64,000 nucleotides of DNA, from positions 20,319,326-20,383,325 of the forward strand of contig ML677364.1 of the NCBI GenBank assembly GCA_007922305.1, read 5' to 3'. The position numbers were made by a program, and so were the translations under genes. Of the stretch, positions 44,997 through 57,859 are shown one piece after another. How positions within the stretch are numbered: the first letter of the stretch is position 1; each line of letters opens with the position of its first letter. The notes below the pieces were generated by a model, which had not been told where the DNA came from, did no database searches, and saw nothing but the letters and a program-made list of their open reading frames with translations. The stretch comes from Dermatemys mawii. Its lineage: Eukaryota; Chordata; Testudines; Dermatemydidae.

Positions 44997-47067
44997 AATG
45001 TGGTAATTATGCAGATGCTTGTTGTAGCACAGTCTAAACCCCCAAACTTTTTGATCCAAAGTACCAGACAAATTTTAGTTTCAGAGTGAAATAACTCAGA
45101 ACCTATTTATTATTTGCATCATTCAGAGGAATTAGTGTAGCTGTAGCAGTATCAGACTTGGCAGCACTACTTACTTATAGAAAAAGATCAAAGCCAGACA
45201 TGCATGTGGAAATAGTTTGCAAAAGACATGTATCTTTTGAATAATTTGTATGAATGAATAAATGGAGTTTGGAGATATAGGTCAACTTTAATTATTTAAC
45301 CCTTTAGTACTAAGTTACCAGCAATCCCCCATGACTATAACTGTGGATTCCTATTAATACTAGTAATCAAATGTGTTTGTAGGTAAATACACATACATTT
45401 TTTCTTTTTCTGAGGTGTAGAGAGAGAGAAGGAGTGCTGCAGTAAACGCAAGACCCTCACAGTGATATCTTGCATCCTAGGACACACACAAGCATCTCAG
45501 ATTTCACTGACACTTTCTCCCAATCTTCCCTTCATTGTTGCCCTCTTCAGTTTGCCAGCCTGTCAGATCCCTTGTTCTGAAGTCCCCAACCTGATCACAC
45601 AGTAGCCCCACCTCTGATCTCAATCCATTTAATCCATCTTATCTAGTCAATGGATGTTCCAACTATCCATCTATAATCCAGTGGTTATCTCCATGCCAAC
45701 TTCTGAAAAGTGTGAAGTTAACTCTACTTAAAGTTAAAGTTTGGTGGGTAAATTATCTTTTTGGTTGTTAAAACACTAATACAGTACAATTGCTCCTCTA
45801 TCCACTGCTCATCTTTCCCTTGTTGTCCATTAGATTGATTATATTTCTTTTTTCTAATATGTCCTTTTTTACCCCCTATTTTACATTTATTTTCTTTCTG
45901 TAGTTAGGATGTACTATCCATTTATTATTTTGAAAACATAATTAGTTAGCTAAAATACCCTGTGTTTAGAAAAGAAGGAACAGAACACAGTTCACAAACA
46001 ACCTCTTGATACCTGTCAGTTTGTTTTACACAGAATAATACTCACAGTGGTATAATACACACACAGAATAATACACACAATTGCTTCCTGCCAAAAAACC
46101 CAGGCACCTAATTGAAATAAAAATTATTGCTTAGTTAGCAGTACCAAAATGGCCCATAGGGATTTCTTGACACAAGTAGGAAAACTTCAAATTTTTAATT
46201 ATTTTAGCAAAAAAGAAAACATTGAAATTAAAATAAGTTAGAAAAACAGGTCACTAAAAAAATCAATAACTTAAATGAAAAAAAATGCTTAGGTTTCCAC
46301 CATATTACCAAATGCTTCTTTCCTTCTATGTTGAAACTTACAATTTAACTTAATAAAACAGAGGAAGGAATTGAGATACCAAATTACTAGCCTAATCAAA
46401 GCTGACAGAAAGACCCCAAAAGAGATCTATCCTCTTATGAATAAAACACCATTTGTTCCCATACAGAGAAGCAAAAAATAAGTAGAAAATTCAACAGAAG
46501 ATTTGGTCTTCAAAAATTCTGCAGGTTTTACATTTGGTCCTTGATATTTTTATTTAAGAAACATTTACTACTATACAGTAGTTTTACATTTTATTTAAGA
46601 AACATTTACTACTACACTCTGTTTTTGCCATACATTTTGTTTTGGAAGCCAAAAGGATCAAATTAAAATATCCATACTCAATAACTGCCAATAGAGAGGA
46701 TTTGCTTGTTGAGAAATTATGTAAGAACAGAATTTTTAATTCTTTGTCTGTTTTCATTCAGCCAGCATAACTTCAGTAATTAAAAGTAAATGTTTAACTG
46801 CTTTCGTTCTGCATTTTGTTCTGAATTTCCTGGAAAATTAACACTGTGCTAGTTTAGCAGTTGGGTTTCTCCATTTTTTTTTTCTTGATCCAAGCACTGC
46901 TCAAACATGCAGAGTCAAAAACCCAGTCACATATTCTTTTGGGTGCATCAGTCTTATGTGGTGCTCTCATGAATGCAATGGGAGTTCCACTGGGCACCCA
47001 AGAGATGAACACACTCAACAAGCTACAAATGGTGTCCATTCTCCTTGCACCCTCAGCCCCGAGCACT
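44997..47067. other. Intron upstream of the first exon found; tandem duplication
   Basis: AT-rich. At 46549-46614 a segment with tatttaagaaacatttacta is present twice in tandem. Nothing else recognised. Confidence 0.5.
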
Positions 47068-47186
47068 ATATATATACATACACACACACACACATATATA
47101 TATACATACACACACACACACACATATATATATACATACACACACACACACATATATATATACATACACACACACACACACACAAA
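47068..47186. repeat. Compound (TA)n(CA)n microsatellite
   Basis: Four blocks alternate tatatatacata and cacacacaca runs, so the array is a higher-order repeat of about 30 bp. Open frames across it (alternating Tyr/Ile/His/Thr) are artefacts. Confidence 0.95.
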
Positions 47187-49877
47187 AATATACTGTAGTT
47201 CATTTTTTTAGTTCCAGTTCTGGCCAGCTAGCAAGTGTTTTTTACGAGAGATGCCAATTTTCTAAACTTAGCAAGAAGAATCTGGAAATATTAGTGAGTT
47301 TTTCACTGGTTTTTAAGTTGTTTTCTTTATTACTAGTCCAGTGTGTTAAAATGAATGCATTTCAACCCTTGATGATTTTAACAGTTAAGTGGTCTTTCCC
47401 TTGGCAGAAAAAGGGGGCAGCAAAAATATAAGAAAAATGGGAGGAAAAAAAACACACTGTAGTTTCATTTTAGATGCATGTCTGCCAGAATGTCTAAATA
47501 CTGTAGCAGAAGCAGCCTAAATTGTAGGTTAATAGTCTGCATAACCAGAAAGTTCTGAATATCAAAATTTCAAAAAATCATCTGCACATCAAAATGGCTA
47601 AAATTCTCTCCAAAGTACACCCAAGTGATTCTGCTGCAGAAATGTTACAATGTTGAAGATTAAAGCTTCATAGTTCTTAAAACTGCCAATAGCTTTTAGA
47701 TTAAATGAATAAGCTACTGCAGAATGACCTTCAGAACTGTACATTGAAAGACTCCACACTACAATCAGTAGCATTGCAGCCCCCCTGGCTATCAGGTCTC
47801 ATGATACACCAGTCTCATGATACACCAGTCTTGAGAGTAGGAATCCTACAAAGAAATCTAGAAAGTATAATAGGACAGGTTTTGTACAATTCCAGATGAG
47901 TCCTGTTTGGGGAAAATTGCCAAATGCTAGCCCTTTAAGAGGAACAGATTCTAGGATTCAAAACTAACAAGCAGACTCAGCAATAGTTTACTGAAGCAAA
48001 CATATAGAAATGGGCTACATTACTATGCTTTTATTAGCCTTATATTTATTCCAGGCCAGTCACCAGATAGTGATAGTTAAGCCTTCAGATCCTGGAAGAA
48101 TGTCTCTCTGTTGGAGGCAAAAGACCAATTTGAAAAAGAGAGGAGTGGGAAACAAGCCTTTTGTTCCCAAAAATCTAATTACTATTTTGTTAATGCTGCC
48201 GTCCGTCAATTTCAAACAGAAAATCTGCAACCCCTCAATCTGGACTGGTTAATCTGAAGAGCCAAAAAAAGTCTTCCAATCGTAGCAATTTTTGTACTTA
48301 TTTGTTATGAACAATTATATCTTGTTAAAAAAATCAGCTTATGCAGATGTTAAATACCTTTTTTGTAATTGGGTACCTATTTTGAAAAAATGAATTAAAT
48401 CCTACATATTGCTTCCAACATGAAAATGTCAGTAGAAAATATGGCTGTAAAACAGTCTTGCACCTCAGGTTTGGAATGTATATACATTTCCCTAGCTGTG
48501 TTATTTTCTCCTGTAAAAACAAGGAATAAAAATAAAATGATTGGTCTATTTAACAGATGTCAATAGCCTATTCATCTAATGTTTGACATTTTTGTCATCC
48601 TGCAGGTTTAACTGATTGAATACTAAAACATATGCATAAAACACTGAACAAATTGTACAGTAGGAGATTGTCAACAGGCACCCTCAGAAAAATCACAGCC
48701 CTTGCTACATTAATTTTCTCAGACTGCTATGCCTCCTAAAACTCAAACTGAACCTTTCCCAGTGGAGTTTAAATTCTTATGTGAGATACATGGGTCTTCT
48801 TCAGAAACAAAAGTGTAGTCATAAGACCTCAGAACTGAAAGTAAAAATGTATGTGAAACAATTCCTGCCCATGTTTCCAGCATAATGAAATCATGGAATC
48901 ACACAATGTAAAACTTCACAAAATTTGCGTAGCAAATTTCATAGATTCATACACTAAGACCAGAAGGGATCTCTGTGATATCTAGCCTGAAATGCTAGTA
49001 TGAAGTATACCAATATGTATTTAAAAAGGGCATTATTAAGTTAAAATTCATATTTTAAGAACAAATCTCCTCACAACTGATACTACTTTTATTTTATTTC
49101 TTTATAGGCATTTCTGTGGGGATTATTGGCCCACACCAATAAAAGGCAGAAGATAAATATTTTTAAAATACAGTTAAAATATTTTCATTGTCTGTTTGTT
49201 TTTTCCAGCATTTGGACAATGAACACAGGTCCAGTTGCTTATAAGTCTATTTTTAATAAACTACACTTTCAAGTTCCCGTGCACTAGCACTATGCTACAA
49301 ACAGTGCAGACAAGTACATTTTTACAAAGCTCTTTCCACATAATATATATTTTAACTCTTGAAAATATTTGCATTTGTGTTAGGTTTACAAAATCTCAAT
49401 CTGAGGTCAAAGATGACCTAACAGAATCCTTTTATTATTATGAATATAGGCTAGAGTCTTAACTACTTTACCTTACTGAATCAATTTGTTACTCCCCCCA
49501 TGAAAGAATTACACAAATAGTTATCCAACTATGCAACGTCTGGAATTAGGAAGTTTTCCAAGACATAGAAATCGGGTGCATCTGGTGCACACAATGTATT
49601 AAATGCTCATTTTGTCTTGAAAAAAAAAACCAAAACCTTCACATAATGACATGGAAGGGAAGTAACCATGATATATGAAAAATCCTGCTTACAAAAAAAA
49701 TTCCAGAAATTTACCTCAATTTAAAAAAAAAATTAAAGAACATGGCTTATAATAGTCATCTACAGGTGCTAAGATTTATTCTGGAATTCTAACAGAGTGC
49801 CTACGTTGGGAGCTATTCAGAACAGCATAATTCAGAGTAGTTATTCTGGTCAATTTCCCTTTATAGTCAAGCCCTAA
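47187..49877. other. Intron sequence with one CR1/L3-like scrap
   Basis: Mostly unrecognised AT-rich sequence. At 48938-48990 (tttcatagattcatacac.., gaccagaagggatctctgtg) a short LINE-tail scrap of CR1/L3 type is readable. Confidence 0.5.
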
Positions 49878-50000
49878 TTAGAGTGACCAGATGTCCCAAT
49901 TTTATAGGGACAGTCCCGATTTTTGGGTCTTTTCTTTATATAGGCTCCTATTACCCCCCACCCCCATCCCAATTTTTCGCATTTGCTGTCTGGTCACCCA
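49878..50000. mobile_element. 123-bp hAT MITE
   Basis: Left end TTAGAGTGACCAGATGTCCC and right end GCTGTCTGGTCACCCA are inverse (GTGACCAG/CTGGTCAC). Flanks AGCCCTAA (49870-49877) and AGCCCTAG (50001-50008) match at 7 of 8. A common short turtle-type element; non-coding. Confidence 0.85.
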
Positions 50001-50039
50001 AGCCCTAGTACTGTAAGAGAACTTTGCCCGGACTTTTAT

Positions 50040-50290
50040 GCATTTACCCTGCGATTTCACGACAGAGACTGCACTAAGTACTTGTATGAGGTGAAGTGAA
50101 AAATACTATTTTCTATCATTTCCACAGTGCAAATATTTATAATAAAAAATAATATACACTTTGATTTCACTTACAATACAGAATATAATATATATGAAAA
50201 TGTAGAAAAACATCCAAAATATTTCATAAATTTCAACTGGTAGTCTATTGTTTAACTGCAATGAAAACTTCTATTCTTTTTTTAGTTAAT
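50040..50290 (+). mobile_element. 3' fragment of the hAT family seen at 51666
   Basis: This stretch shares phrases with 53725-53960: gcactaagtacttgtatgag, aatactattt, atgtagaaaaacatccaaaa, aatttcaactggta. It is therefore a truncated copy of the same family, in the same orientation. Confidence 0.75.
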
Positions 50291-51665
50291 TGACAGCTCT
50301 ATTATTAGACAATATACTATGACATCCTAAATATTGAAACTGAAATGCCTCAAATGAACAAAGCATATTTTGTGATTGAGCATTAGACTGGGTTTTTTTA
50401 GTCTATTAATTTAGGATCAAATGCTCCTCCAGTTGAAGTCAATGGTCGTTTTCCCACGGATTTAAATTAGAGAAGGAATGACATCTTCACTATCCAATTC
50501 ATAAATTAGTTTGCAATGAGTCTCAAATCATTAATGCTAATTAGCAGGTTCTACTTTATTGCTGACTCTGTTCAAATTCTTATATTGTTACAGCCTACAC
50601 AACATGTTAGAACAGAAGCTATTTAATAAGGTTCTGCCAGTTTCCAATGCAGAACGTAAGAGCAGCTGCACACTTGGAGGTCTAACATTTGCTGTGCTTG
50701 GAATTGCTTGTATACGTTTACAAAATGATGCAAGCTAGATGTACGAACAGATACACACCACTTTAACAGGATAGATGTAATAGGCTGTATTCAGTTTTTT
50801 ATTTTCATTTTTTTGGGGTGGGTGGACAGGCACGCACAGCCAGGTCTCTGTCCCTCTCATCCCCCCACCCCCAAAAAAACCCCAAAAAACTTCAAAATGG
50901 TCTGGTATTTTCTTTCATTTAGAAGTTCATGCATGTGTTTGTGAGGTATGCACCTGTTTTTTTCTGGTGACATCCCTACCTCCAGTAATGATAGTGGATA
51001 TTGGGTATATTGCACAATGTATTCAACCACTCTTCAAAAAAAGCAAAAAAATTGTTGACTGTCAGTATAAGCACTCCCACTTATCCAGCCAAAGTTAAAA
51101 TTTAAGTTTTGTGCATATATACAAAACCAAACACTTCAGCTTAAAATTATGTGGACACACTAAAATCAAGGTGTGGGCTGCAGGGACCTGATTTTCCATC
51201 CGGTGTGATGCTCTTCTGGCATCTCGTCCCTCATGGAGATGGGGAACAGGAAGCTATTTATGCAGGAAGCCTTTCCTGGCCAGGGGAGTAGAACTGAAGC
51301 AAGCCAACCCAGACGGGGCTGCTGAGACAATGCCTGTACCCTGCCCACCAGAGCCAGCTGCCCATCCTCCTTGGCTCCTTTCCTGTCCTAGGGAGGGTAT
51401 GAGATAATTCCAGGTGCAATGGTAAACTGCACTCTCACCCTTGAGCCAGCCAAGATTCCCAGTGCAATGCTTAGTAATGGGATGAAATAAACTGGGCCTT
51501 CCTTTTGCCTATGGCTTTTCTAGGCCCAACTCATTCTATAAAGTCTGCAGGGGCACCAGCTGATACAAACACCTCAGAAGGGGAAACAAAGCTGAGGAGA
51601 TCTGCCCTAAAATCAAATGTAGCCGTGGGATACAGCTGGGGCTTAACTGCCAGTTTAAAAAAAAA
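50291..51665. other. Intron sequence, no feature seen
   Basis: No gene or repeat recognised. Confidence 0.5.
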
Positions 51666-53992
51666 CTAGGGCTGTCCATTAATCACAGTTAACACAAGTG
51701 ATTAATGCAAAACAAATTAACTTTTTTTTAAACAAGCATTAACGAGATACCTCTGTTTTGGCCATCTTCACTTACTGTACTTCATCGCTTGGCAGACATT
51801 GGCATAGTTCTACTATGTTCTGGCATGACTAAATATCAGAAAAAGTAAATGGAGTAAAGCAGCAAGAGTTCAAGTCTACTGAATGGGAAGTTTATTTTAA
51901 AAAACTTACGGATAAAAAGACTTATCTGTAGCTATTGCAAGGTTGAGATCCAATACAATCAAAGTACTTCAAGTCTGCATACCATCTATGCCCTAAACAT
52001 GCTGCCACCTCCAGTTCTTGCACTACAGATAGCCCACTGACAGAAATGACTCTTGCCGGCTGTGACACAGTGCGCTCACAGAGTTTCAGGATCACTACAA
52101 GCCCATGAATCAAACAAAGTACAACAGCTTAACCAATGCTATTGCAAAGTGGATAGCTATGGACTGCATACCACGCAACACTGTAAACATCAGCGCGCTA
52201 AGAGATGTTATTCAAATTGCATCTTCCAATCAGTCATGCAGTTTGCCCTCCCACGGAATCATTTGCGACATAAATACATGACTTATATCTCAACGGGAAG
52301 ACTACCAAGTTGGAACTTCTGAAAAAATGTTGCTGTTGCTTTGATTGGTGATCACGGGACACTCTTGAGCAATCACAGCTATTTCAGAGTCATGGTACAC
52401 CTGACTGATACAGTAAACGACTGCAGTGTCCATGAAGTAACAGAAACACATACTGAAGAGAGACAACATGCTGAAACTTGTGCAGAGCGTTTCTTGGATG
52501 TTGCCAAAGAATGGAATATTCAAGAAAAGGCAACAACAATTAGTACTGACAGTGCACATAATAATAATAATAATAATAGCAGCAGCAGCAGCCAGTCATT
52601 TGCCTTTTGAACACCCTGTGCACTACTTACTGTCTGCAGCAATGTGTTACAGTAGCACTCAGTGGTTTTGAAAACCTGTTGGCAAAATACAGAAAACTTG
52701 TTGGCCATTTCAAAACACAGTCCAGCTAACAGCACAGAGCTAGAAATACAACAAGCTGCAAAATGGACAGAAACAAGAACCTCCTGTACAAGATATTTCA
52801 ATCAGATGGAACTTCACATTAGGTATGGTTCAGCACCTGCTTAGAAATAAAGCCGCTATCACAGCCACCTCAGCTCTTCAAAACACAATCTATTAGTGCC
52901 GACCAGTATTGATTTTGAAAAACTGCAAAAGCTGGAAACATTATTAAAGCGCTGCAGGTTTGTGACTGAACTCCCCGAGGGAGAATTGTATGTCTTCTTC
53001 TCCATGGTTTTACCTGCATTCTGCCATATATTTCATGTTCTGGCAGTCTTGGATGACAACCCAGTATGTTGCTCAATTTAAGAACGTTTTCACTGCAGAT
53101 TTGACAAAATGCAAAGAAGGTACAAATATGATATTTCTAAAGATAGCTACAGCATTTGACCCAAAGCTTTAAGAATCTGAAGTGCCTTCCAAAATGAGAG
53201 GGACAAGGTGCAGACCATGCTTTCAGAAATATTAAAAGAGCAACACTCCAAGCAGAAATTATAGAACCCGAGCCACAAAAAAGAAAAAAAATATCAACCT
53301 GTTGGTGGCATCTCTATAAGATATCAACCTGTTGGTGGCCCATACTGACTCAGATGCTAAAAATGAACATGCATCTGTCCACAGTTTTGGATCATTATTG
53401 AGCAGAACCCCTCATCAGCTTGGAAGCATGTCCTCTGGAATGGAGATCGAAGCATGAAAGAGAATACAAATGTTTAGCTTATCTGGTACATAAACGCCTT
53501 GCAATGCTGGCTACATCAGTACAATCTAACTCTGGTTCTCAGTTTCAGGTGACATAAATTAAAAAAGGGCAGCATTATCTCCTGTAAATGTAAACAAAAG
53601 TGTCTGTCTCAGCAATTAACTGAACAAGAAGTAGGACTGAGCAGACTTGTAAGCTCTGAAGTTTTATATTGTTTTATTTTTGAGTGCAGTTGTTAAAAAT
53701 AATTTTACCTTTGTAAATTTCACTTTCACAATAAAGAGATTGCACCACAGTACTTGTATGAAGTAAACTGAAAATACTATTTCTTCTGTCTTTTTTACAT
53801 TACAAGTATTTGTAATTAAAGATAATATAAAGTGAGCACTGTGTTCAGTGTTGTAATTGAAATCAATATATTTGAAAATACAGAAAAACATTCAAAAATT
53901 TATAATAAATTTCAATTGGTATTTAATTATTGTTTAACACTGCGATTAAAACTGTGATTAATCATGACTTTTTAAAAACTTGACATCCCTAA
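51666..53992 (+). mobile_element. Decayed autonomous-type hAT transposon
   Basis: Ends CTAGGGCTGTCCATTAATC and gattaatcatgac..gacatccctaa are inverse. It is 2.3 kb long and holds transposase remnants on the plus strand (next entry). No target duplication is obvious because the left flank is an A run. An (AAT)n(AGC)n microsatellite (52558-52592) has grown inside the transposase. Confidence 0.75.
52053..53440 (+). pseudogene. hAT transposase remnant
   Basis: Fragments in several frames. The clearest reads HTEERQHAETCAERFLDVAK and EWNIQEKATTISTDSAHN (52440-52560), a typical RNase H-fold segment of BED-type hAT transposases, preceded by a decayed ..VMVHLTDTVND. Near 53385 a phrase with VHSFGSLLSRTP recalls the region before the hAT dimerisation domain. 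Stops and shifts are many and a short tandem duplication (atatcaacctgttggtggc, near 53295 and 53321) is present; not functional. Confidence 0.65.
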
Positions 53993-54236
53993 GATAAACT
54001 GAAGTGAAAGGCCTTTACTGCCCTCACATCTACCCTGAGAGAGTTGAGGGCGAGACCCAATGCACTCAAAGACAGGACGTAATTCAAAAGGAGTGGAATC
54101 TCCAGCTCTCTGGGAAAGTCCCTTCTGTTGGGCCCAGGCGGCAAAGCATTTCTAATTGTCATAGTAGGAATGTCTTGTGGACTCTTTCCCTGCTGCTAGA
54201 GAGGATGTTTTGCACTTCTGATGAACATGCCTGTTC

Positions 54237-55008
54237 TAGAATCACAAACTAGAAGGGACCTTGAGAGATCATGTAATCCAGTCCCCTGCACTCATGGCAG
54301 GACTAATTATCTAGATCATTCCTGACAGGTGTCTGTCAAACCTGCTCTTAAAAATATTCAATGATGGAGATTCCACAACCTCCCTAGGCAATTTATTCCA
54401 GTGCTTAACCACCGGCAGGAAGCTTTTCCTAATTTCCAACCTATACATTGCTTGTGGCAATTTAACCCCATTGCCTCTTGTCCTAGCCTCAGAAATTAAG
54501 AAAAACAGTTTTTCTTCCTCCTCCTTGTAACAACTTTTTACAGACTTGAAAACTTATGTCCCCTCTCAGTCTTCTCTTTTCCAAACTAAACAAACTCAGT
54601 TTTTTCAATTTTCCCTCATAGGTCATGTTTTCAAGACCTTTAATCATTTTTGTTGCTCTTTGCTGGACTCTCTCCAACTTGTCCACATCCTTCCTGAAAT
54701 GTAGCACCCAGAACTGGACACAATACTCCAATTCAGGCCCAATCAGAGTGGAGCGGAGGGGAAAAATTATTTCTCATTTCTTGCTTATAAAACTCCTGCT
54801 AATACATTCCAGAATGATGTTCGCTTTTTTTTTTGGCGCAACAGTGTTTCACCGTTTACTCATATTTAGCTTGTAGTCCATTATGACCCTCAGATCCCTT
54901 TCCACAGTACTCCTTCCTACGCAGTCATTTCCCATTTTGTATGCGTGCAACTGATTGTTCCTTCCTAAAAGGAGTACTTTGCATTTGTCTTTATTGAATT
55001 TCATCCTA
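54237..55008 (-). mobile_element. CR1 LINE, part 1 (cut by Tigger)
   Basis: Minus-strand CR1: tail at the left (agaatcacaaactagaaggg) and RT C-terminal pieces [20 protein letters not shown] and FNKDKCKVLLLGRNNQLHAY. The sequence is cut after a TA at 55007-55008 and resumes at 57591. Confidence 0.85.
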
Positions 55009-57590
55009 CAGGCGTGTCGCATCTTACGCTGTTTCACCGTTACGCAGTCGGCAACCGTGAAGAAAAAAAACCCTCTGCTGCTTCCGATTCCGCCTGCGAG
55101 TCAATGCAATTGGCGTAAGACAGGAGATGCAAATCAGCTGTTCCCACCACAGAACTGCACTGGTGTTCCCACAACAAAAAAAACATTAAAAAAAACTTAA
55201 ATAAAAACCAGTTTAAATAGTGCAGGCAATTCCTCCTGCCATTCCACTCAATGAGCACATGGCATGACATGGTAGATATGAATCTGCTGTTCCCACTACT
55301 GTACTGTAGTGCTATTCCCACTATAGTACTGTGCCTCTCATACTGTGCGCATCTTGGCATGCTGAGTGTGATACCTGTACTGTACTGCACACTCAGTGAT
55401 CTAAAGACACAGTACAGTCCAGATTTTTCGTACTGTATAACCATGGCTCATAAACACAAGGCAGCTACTTCATCTGGTGCTCAGTCGAAGAAACAGAGAC
55501 CTGTTCTAACGCTGGAGGAAAAACTGGCTGTGTTGAACTTACTGACAGACAGTATGTCAGTCTTCGGCGTGGCGCGTAAATACAGCCGCAATGAATCTAG
55601 CATCCATGCCATCAAGATTCGAGAGAGAGAAATTCGTCAAGCCATGGCATCAAGTGCTCCAGTAACTGCTAAGGTGACAAGTCAGGTGCGTGATAAGACT
55701 TTTCAGCCTTCGCTAAAGGCATTAAACTTATGGCTGGAAGACATGAACCATAAACGTGTGCCTATGAGTGGCAGAATGTTGCAAGAAAAGGCTTTTAGCA
55801 TTTAACATCCTGCCGAAGAAGGACAGCCTTCTGATAAGAAGAAATTCAAAGCCAGCCAAGGTTGGCTTAACAGTTAAGAACCACTTCAACCTCAAAAACG
55901 TCCAGACTACTGGTGAAGTAGCATCTGCCAATGAGGAAGCAGTCCAAGCCTACCCCCAAAAATTTAAGAAAATCACCTTCCAGAACAAGTTTTTAATGCA
56001 GATGAGACTGGGCTCTTCTGGAAAAAAATGCCCACCCGCACTTACATTTCAAAATCAGAAAGACAAGCCCCTGGCTTCAAAGCAGCTGAAGACCGCAACT
56101 GTGTTGCTTTGTGGCAATGCGGCTCGGTATTTAATAAAGCCGGGCTTGCTCTACAGGGTTGCAAATCCCTGTGCCCTAAAAGGCAAGAACAAAAATCTCC
56201 TGCCTGTGTTCTGGCAGTCTAATAAAAAGGCTTGGGTGATGGCAACATGGTTTCTGGATTGGTTCCACAAGTGTTTCATTGTGGAGATCAAGGAGTACCT
56301 TGAGGAGAAAGGACTTGACTTTAAAGTTTTGCTGATCATAGACAATGCTCCTGGCCACCCTGAGGCACTCCAGTTTGCGCATAGTGATGCTGAAGTTGTC
56401 TTTCTCCCCCGCAATACCACCTCCATACTCCAACCTCTGGACCAAGGTGTCTAGCTATTTCAAAGCCACATATACAAGGCTTACGATCTTGCGGATCCTT
56501 AGCACTATGGATGCCGATCCCAGTGTTGATGTGATACAGTGTTGGAAGTCCTTCAACACTGCTGATTGCATCACTTATATTAAACAGGCGATGGATGCAA
56601 TCAAGCCAGAAACTGTTAATGCATGTTGGTGAAACCTATGGGAAGACTGTGTGAAGGATTTTAAGGGTTTCCCGACCATTGACCAAGAAGTGGAAGGCAT
56701 TGTTCAGGTGGCCAGGCAAGTGGGTAGTGATGGCTTTGTTGACATCCTCGAGGAAGAAATTGAGGAATTAATTGAGGCCCATAGAGAGACATTGACTAAC
56801 GAAGAGTTAGAGGAACTGATGAAATCCTCTACAGAGGACAAAGATAATGACAGTGAACAGGAAAAGCCACCATGTTGGAATCTTCATAAGTTTTCAGAAG
56901 TGTTTCAAGCAGTGAAACACTTGAATGATTTAATTTCTGATTATGATCTCTCTACGGAACGAAACCTCAAAATTTCACGTAGCGTTACAGATACTTTGAG
57001 ACCGTACCAAGAAATGTTTGAGGAGCATAAGAGACAACAGCGACAGTTGCCAATCACCATGTTTTTCAAGAAAAAACAACCAGCAGCAGATGAGCCTACA
57101 CAATCAACTTCTCGAGCTGAATCAGAGCCAGCCACTTTGTCTACAGCTGGCTCTCCGTCACCCAAGCCTGACCCATCGTCTCCTGGATCGACATCAAGCC
57201 CTAATGACTCCCTAATAGTGTTGCCAGGGGAAGAGGAAGATTAATCATTGGACTGTATGTGCACTGGATGACTGGTGACTGTTCAGGTTTACAGTACTGT
57301 AAGTACAATACTGTACTATTTTCATTTTTTATTCTTCCGTCTCTGTAATGTTATTAATGTTATTAAAATATCTTACTATATTTTGCATATGTTCTTTGTT
57401 ATATCCTGCACTGTACCTTGCTATACACAACACACAAGACATAATACATACACATAGTACATAATATATACACAAAAGTATACTTTATGCACAATTTAAG
57501 GGACTTTAAAGAGCTGTTTTGGCTATACGCGATTTTGGCTATATGCGGGGACCACTGAACAGAACCCTCGTGTAAGATGCAACACGCCTG
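55009..57590 (+). mobile_element. Tigger/pogo DNA transposon
   Basis: 2582 bp with inverse ends CAGGCGTGTCGCATCTTACG and tgtaagatgcaacacgcctg, flanked by TA on both sides (55007-55008, 57591-57592), the target of Tc1-mariner/pogo elements. It encodes a pogo transposase on the plus strand. The insertion splits a CR1, so it is younger than that CR1. Confidence 0.93.
55443..57244 (+). pseudogene. Tigger (pogo) transposase, frameshifted
   Basis: Starts MAHKHKAATSSGAQSKKQRP. The N-terminal CENP-B-type helix-turn-helix region is readable (TLEEKLAVLNLLTDSMSVFG), followed by the second DNA-binding part (LNLWLEDMNHKRVPMSGRML). The DDE_1 catalytic domain shows NADETGLFW (about 55995-56021, in a shifted frame), LLIIDNAPGHPEAL (56330-56370) and TTSILQPLDQGV (56418-56453): all three acidic residues of the pogo DDD set survive. 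The C-terminus is acidic and Ser/Pro-rich and ends at 57244. Shifts lie near 55800, 55985-56020 and 56450, plus a stop near 56632, so it is inactive but young-looking. Confidence 0.9.
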
Positions 57591-57655
57591 TATTTACTTA
57601 GGACCACTTCTTCAGTTTGTCCAGATCATTTTGAATTTTAATTCCTATCCTCCAA
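57591..57655 (-). mobile_element. CR1 LINE, part 2 (after Tigger)
   Basis: Resumes the CR1 interrupted at 55008: tatttacttaggaccacttc, cagtttgtccagatcatttt. Same orientation as part 1. Confidence 0.8.
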
Positions 57656-57859
57656 TTTGCTGTAATTCAAGAAATCATATTTGTCAAGTAATGCTTGATA
57701 ATAAGAAATCCTGAATTGAAGGGTGACTGAAAAGAAGACCTTGTGGTCTAAAAGGTCCAGGTGCTTGCCCTCCCTTTCAGATGGGGTGGAATCACCTCGC
57801 TATCGCCTCGCCCATTCCTTCGCTGCCTGGACAAGTAAATTGGGAAAGGGGAGTGAGAA

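Noticed and set aside
46549..46614. Tandem duplication considered as a CRISPR-like or regulatory array
   Set aside because: Only two units; a simple local duplication in a vertebrate intron.
46854..47431. Frames with alternating Tyr/Ile/His/Thr or Cys/Val
   Set aside because: Translation of the TA/CA microsatellite.
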